Under the pieces are notes generated by a model, which saw nothing but the letters and a program-made list of their open reading frames with translations, searched no databases and was not told where the DNA came from. Below are positions 24,290-26,636 of a stretch of 26,636 bases of DNA, piece after piece. The position numbers and the translations under genes are program-made. Numbering within the stretch: position 1 is the first letter of the stretch; each line of letters starts with the position of its first letter. Source of the stretch: a virus; IMG/VR virus record IMGVR_UViG_3300020469_000219, positions 1 to 26,636 of that record. One strand, written 5' to 3'.

Positions 24290-25378
24290 TTATTGTCCTT
24301 CTTGTTTATTAGCTTCCATTTCTTCTGCTTTTCCAAATGCGGCAATTTGCGCGTCTCTAATTGAAACTCCAGCATATTGTAAAATTTTATTAACTAAATT
24401 AGTTTCATCTGATAGTGGCAATTCAAAATTTTGATAATCAGCCGCTGTTTCATCAAACGCTGGTTCACCTCCTCCAAACTGAACATAAGTCCAATTAGGT
24501 GTTTTGGGGTATCTTATATATTGACAAAGTATTCTTCCGTAATAACCAGGGGTGTTTTTAGTCCCCGGGTTTATATTTTCATATCCAAACTCAAAATTTT
24601 TGGGATATATCTGAAGTGTTTTATTATCTTGACTATATGCTGGAAATAATTCTGTGGGAGTTGTTAATGCAGATTGACTCAACATTGTTATTTTAGACTG
24701 AGTAACTTTTTCGCATTCATTAACTCCAGCTCGCATACTAAATATATTATAATAATCTCCTACTCTACTAGTCGGAAATATATTAGCGCTTAATTCAATA
24801 CTATCAATTTGAGTAACATAATTATTAGGAACATTTGTAACATACGCTGTTTCACCGCTTGTTAAATTAACCACCATATCTCCCGGCTGTACTCCTAATC
24901 TGTAAAAATCCTTTGTGTCATCAACTAAAATATTTCCAGGTGCAACAGCAGTTGTGGTTATACTTTGAGCTACTAAATATTTTGTTAGTAATAATACTTT
25001 GTTTAATAAATAATAATTTGATCCTGTTGTATCGATTGTTGGAACACTAAAAGTTGTAGTAAATATTAATCCTGAGCTAGTGCTCTCTGGAGGCAAAGTA
25101 GTATAAGAAGGTAATTGCATTGGTTGTAATATTTTTTGTTCTGAAAAAATATTTATTACCTCTTCTAAATTTTTTACAATATCTGCATAATCACTGCCTG
25201 ACACTCTTGTGTTTTGTTTTACTATCTGTGAATTATACTGATAGAAGTAATCTTCAAAAATGTCTAACTGAGCTTGTTTTGCGTATAAGTTGAAATCATT
25301 AGGAGTTATATACCCAAAATTATTCTTATTTGCAATTGAAAGCACAGTAGCTCTAACTGTATTTATAAGTGATGCCAT
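24290..25378 (-). CDS. Connector/ring-like structural protein
   Basis: A 362-residue protein. Its N-terminus (NTVRATVLSIANKNNFGYIT, then FNLYAKQAQLDIFEDYFYQY) is a helical pattern shared, as I recall it, by a family of structural proteins from Bacteroidota and crAss-like phages that form rings between portal and tail tube. A Ser/Thr-rich beta part follows, and then a C-terminal segment of short helices (NKILQYAGVSIRDAQIAAFG) ending in an acidic Gln-rich tail. It is the first gene after the 25407-25440 terminator, with a -7-like TATCTTTG shortly before its start, and so heads the tail operon. The role as adaptor or ring is inferred from position and partial pattern recall. Confidence 0.68.
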   Translation of the reverse strand: MASLINTVRATVLSIANKNNFGYITPNDFNLYAKQAQLDIFEDYFYQYNSQIVKQNTRVSGSDYADIVKNLEEVINIFSEQKILQPMQLPSYTTLPPESTSSGLIFTTTFSVPTIDTTGSNYYLLNKVLLLTKYLVAQSITTTAVAPGNILVDDTKDFYRLGVQPGDMVVNLTSGETAYVTNVPNNYVTQIDSIELSANIFPTSRVGDYYNIFSMRAGVNECEKVTQSKITMLSQSALTTPTELFPAYSQDNKTLQIYPKNFEFGYENINPGTKNTPGYYGRILCQYIRYPKTPNWTYVQFGGGEPAFDETAADYQNFELPLSDETNLVNKILQYAGVSIRDAQIAAFGKAEEMEANKQEGQ

Positions 25379-25396
25379 CCTTTGTTTTTCTTTCTA

Positions 25397-25404
25397 CAAA
25401 GATA
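25397..25404 (-). promoter_or_regulatory. Bacteroidota -7 element before the tail operon
   Basis: On the - strand TATCTTTG (25404 to 25397) is an exact TAnnTTTG element, 18 bases before the ATG at 25378 and only two bases after the terminator's T-run. It could restart transcription for the tail genes. No TTTG-like -33 element is visible at the right distance, because that space is occupied by the terminator hairpin. Confidence 0.42.
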
Positions 25405-25406
25405 AG

Positions 25407-25440
25407 AAAAAAAAAGAGGCCCCTTTTTTTTGAGGCCTCT
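25407..25440 (-). terminator. Intrinsic terminator after the capsid-adjacent gene
   Basis: On the - strand a perfect 7-base-pair stem AGAGGCC (25440-25434) / GGCCTCT (25421-25415) encloses a 12-base loop. It is followed by eight T residues (25414-25407). The hairpin starts four bases after the stop codon of the 248-residue protein gene. This is the best intrinsic terminator in the window. Confidence 0.9.
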
Positions 25441-25444
25441 GTGA

Positions 25445-26191
25445 TTAATCTAATTTAGAATCTAATATTCTTAATACTTCTAGCCCTTCATCACTCTGTA
25501 AAAAGGACGCCAATATAAATAAAGGATCCTCTCCATAAGGAACTGTAAGTAATTTATTTTTGTTTCCTTTTATGTTATAATAAACATCTTTTTTGTTTTT
25601 CAATACTAATAAATTTTCATTAAAAAACTTAGCACATTTATTTTGAAGTTTTAATAAAGGATCATTAACAGCTTCCATAAAGTCTTCAGAATATCTTTTA
25701 GCAAACATTCTTACATCTCTTTTTAATTCGGCTGAAGTCATTCTTTCTATATTTAGCCCTATTGTTACTCTTGCAATTGTCTCAAGCATTTCAATATCTA
25801 AATCCTTAGCAATTAATTGAGCCTCTAATGATAAATCTAAATTTTCCACTTCAAGTGAAGCATCATGTTCTCTATTTACCTCTACAAACTCCTGTCCATT
25901 AGCTGGATGATGATGCAAAAACTCTTGCAATATTTGATTGTTTTTAGGGACACTTAAAAAGCCGTCCTCAAAAATAATAGGCTCTAATATAACATTACCA
26001 TCTTGCTCATCTTCAAAAATGCTTTTTTGATTTCTTGCATAACGAAGAGATCTATTAACCCCTGTTGTTTCGTCAAAATATAATAATGATTTTCTTTTTG
26101 TATTCCTTGATGGAATCGTGTAGCTCAAAGGAGCTTTTTCTCTGGTAAGTTTGTAACTTTTATCTACAAAAGTTTCTTTCTTTTTTTTCAT
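25445..26191 (-). CDS. Conserved capsid-adjacent phage protein, function unknown
   Basis: A 248-residue protein with a Lys-rich N-terminus and a striking central segment: YTIPSRNTKR (24-33), LLYFDETTGVNRSLRYARNQ (36-55) and a following FEDEQDG. I recall this as a conserved pattern of proteins near the major capsid gene in related phages, without a known role. After about 105 it is helical and acidic (SLEAQLIAKDLDIEMLETIA). A basic C-terminal domain follows. No catalytic motif, signal peptide or membrane segment is seen. It is flanked by an intrinsic terminator on each side, so it is apparently transcribed as a single unit or through partial read-through from the capsid gene. A head-assembly or DNA-contacting role is possible. 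The ATG is preceded by an AT-only run without Shine-Dalgarno. Confidence 0.75.
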   Translation of the reverse strand: MKKKKETFVDKSYKLTREKAPLSYTIPSRNTKRKSLLYFDETTGVNRSLRYARNQKSIFEDEQDGNVILEPIIFEDGFLSVPKNNQILQEFLHHHPANGQEFVEVNREHDASLEVENLDLSLEAQLIAKDLDIEMLETIARVTIGLNIERMTSAELKRDVRMFAKRYSEDFMEAVNDPLLKLQNKCAKFFNENLLVLKNKKDVYYNIKGNKNKLLTVPYGEDPLFILASFLQSDEGLEVLRILDSKLD

Positions 26192-26213
26192 TTGATTTAA
26201 ATTTAAATTAATT

Positions 26214-26252
26214 AAAAAAGATTAGGGCCACTAAAATAAGCAGCCCATAATC
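26214..26252 (-). terminator. Intrinsic terminator after the major capsid gene
   Basis: On the - strand GATTATGGGC (26252-26243) pairs with GCCCTAATC (26228-26220), with one bulged T. The stem can extend inward by two G-T wobbles and two further pairs to a six-base loop. Six T residues (26219-26214) follow. It lies 15 bases after the capsid stop codon in the 76-base gap. Confidence 0.82.
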
Positions 26253-26267
26253 CTTATACTCTGTATC

Positions 26268-26636
26268 TTAGTTAGTAAAGATAAAGAAGTTGTTTGCACC
26301 TAAAGTACATAAAGCTCTCTCTGATAAGAAATTAACTTCCATAGCGTCTAAGCTAGAAGTAGCTGCTCCACCAGCAGAACCTGTAATCCATGTTTTGTAA
26401 CGTCTATCTTCAGTTTCTGAAGCTCGGTAACGAACATGCAAGAATGGTCTCTTAGCATTTTTGCCAAGTACTTGATCATATACAGTTGTAGAACCTGCAG
26501 GTACTAAAATACCATTTATTGCTCCACCACCTATATCACCTCGCATAGTTGGATCATTAAGGTATTTCCAGTCAGACTTGTAAAAGTCATAACCTCTACG
26601 GAATCCTGTAAATCCTAAATTAAGGGCCATTTCAGC
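26268..26636 (-). CDS. Major capsid protein, C-terminal part; gene continues beyond the right edge
   Basis: The - strand frame is open to the last base of the window: the codons before the ATG at 26630 read Ala-Glu. That Met is therefore probably internal, and 122 codons of the 3' end are visible. The sequence (GFTGFRRGYDFYKSDWKYLN, then GILVPAGSTTVYDQ, KRPFLHVRYRASETEDRRYK and LSERALCTLGANNF) is the kind of C-terminus I associate with HK97-fold capsid proteins of crAss-like and related Bacteroidota podoviruses. Position at the head of the virion cluster and the strong terminator after it fit a highly expressed capsid gene. Identification is by pattern recall and context, and the fold itself cannot be seen from this fragment. 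Confidence 0.7.
   Translation of the reverse strand, partial: AEMALNLGFTGFRRGYDFYKSDWKYLNDPTMRGDIGGGAINGILVPAGSTTVYDQVLGKNAKRPFLHVRYRASETEDRRYKTWITGSAGGAATSSLDAMEVNFLSERALCTLGANNFFIFTN

Noticed and set aside
1-26636. tRNA genes, CRISPR arrays, insertion sequences, integrase or attachment sites
   Set aside because: Reading through the gaps and gene content showed none. The longest non-coding gap is only 76 bases, so there is little room for them.

Overview
The window looks like part of the genome of a short-tailed (podovirus-like) double-stranded DNA phage, probably infecting a member of the Bacteroidota. Three things support this. The capsid, tail and internal-protein genes follow a podovirus order. 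Starts almost never carry a Shine-Dalgarno sequence; AT-rich runs sit before the ATG instead. Two short intergenic gaps hold TATCTTTG, the form of the Bacteroidota -7 element TAnnTTTG. The DNA is AT-rich and tightly packed. There are no tRNA or rRNA genes, no CRISPR array, and no integrase or transposase. Host and virus family are inferences from gene content; a distant crAss-like relation is possible but not shown.

Left arm (1-5643, + strand): DNA replication and nucleotide metabolism. It begins inside an SF3 (D5-like) helicase/primase gene whose start lies outside the window. A DEAH-type SF2 helicase, a VRR-NUC nuclease, a protein carrying only a DnaA-type DNA-binding domain, a metallophosphoesterase and a small protein resembling dATP/dGTP diphosphohydrolases follow. 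Small unrecognised genes lie between them, most overlapping by 4-35 bases, as in one translationally coupled operon. A 56-base gap near 4009-4064 may hold an internal promoter.

Right arm (5644-26636, - strand, read right to left): virion genes. The order is the 3' end of the major capsid gene, a conserved capsid-adjacent protein, two connector/tail-tube-like proteins, a 1623-residue nozzle protein, a Cys-containing probable host-recognition protein, a 260-residue protein resembling the C-terminal part of nozzle proteins, a GNAT-like acetyltransferase, and three probable internal (ejected) proteins of 346, 755 and 2454 residues. This matches the phage T7 order 10-11-12-14-15-16 in logic, but the last protein is much longer than T7 gp16. 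Two clear intrinsic terminators follow the capsid gene and the next gene, so capsid transcription is insulated from the tail genes.

The two arms converge with stop codons on adjacent bases (5643/5644), leaving no intergenic terminator space. The most unusual points are the apparent split of the nozzle protein around another gene, the giant last ejection protein, the terminator directly followed by a promoter-like element at 25397-25440, and the possibly leaderless acetyltransferase gene.
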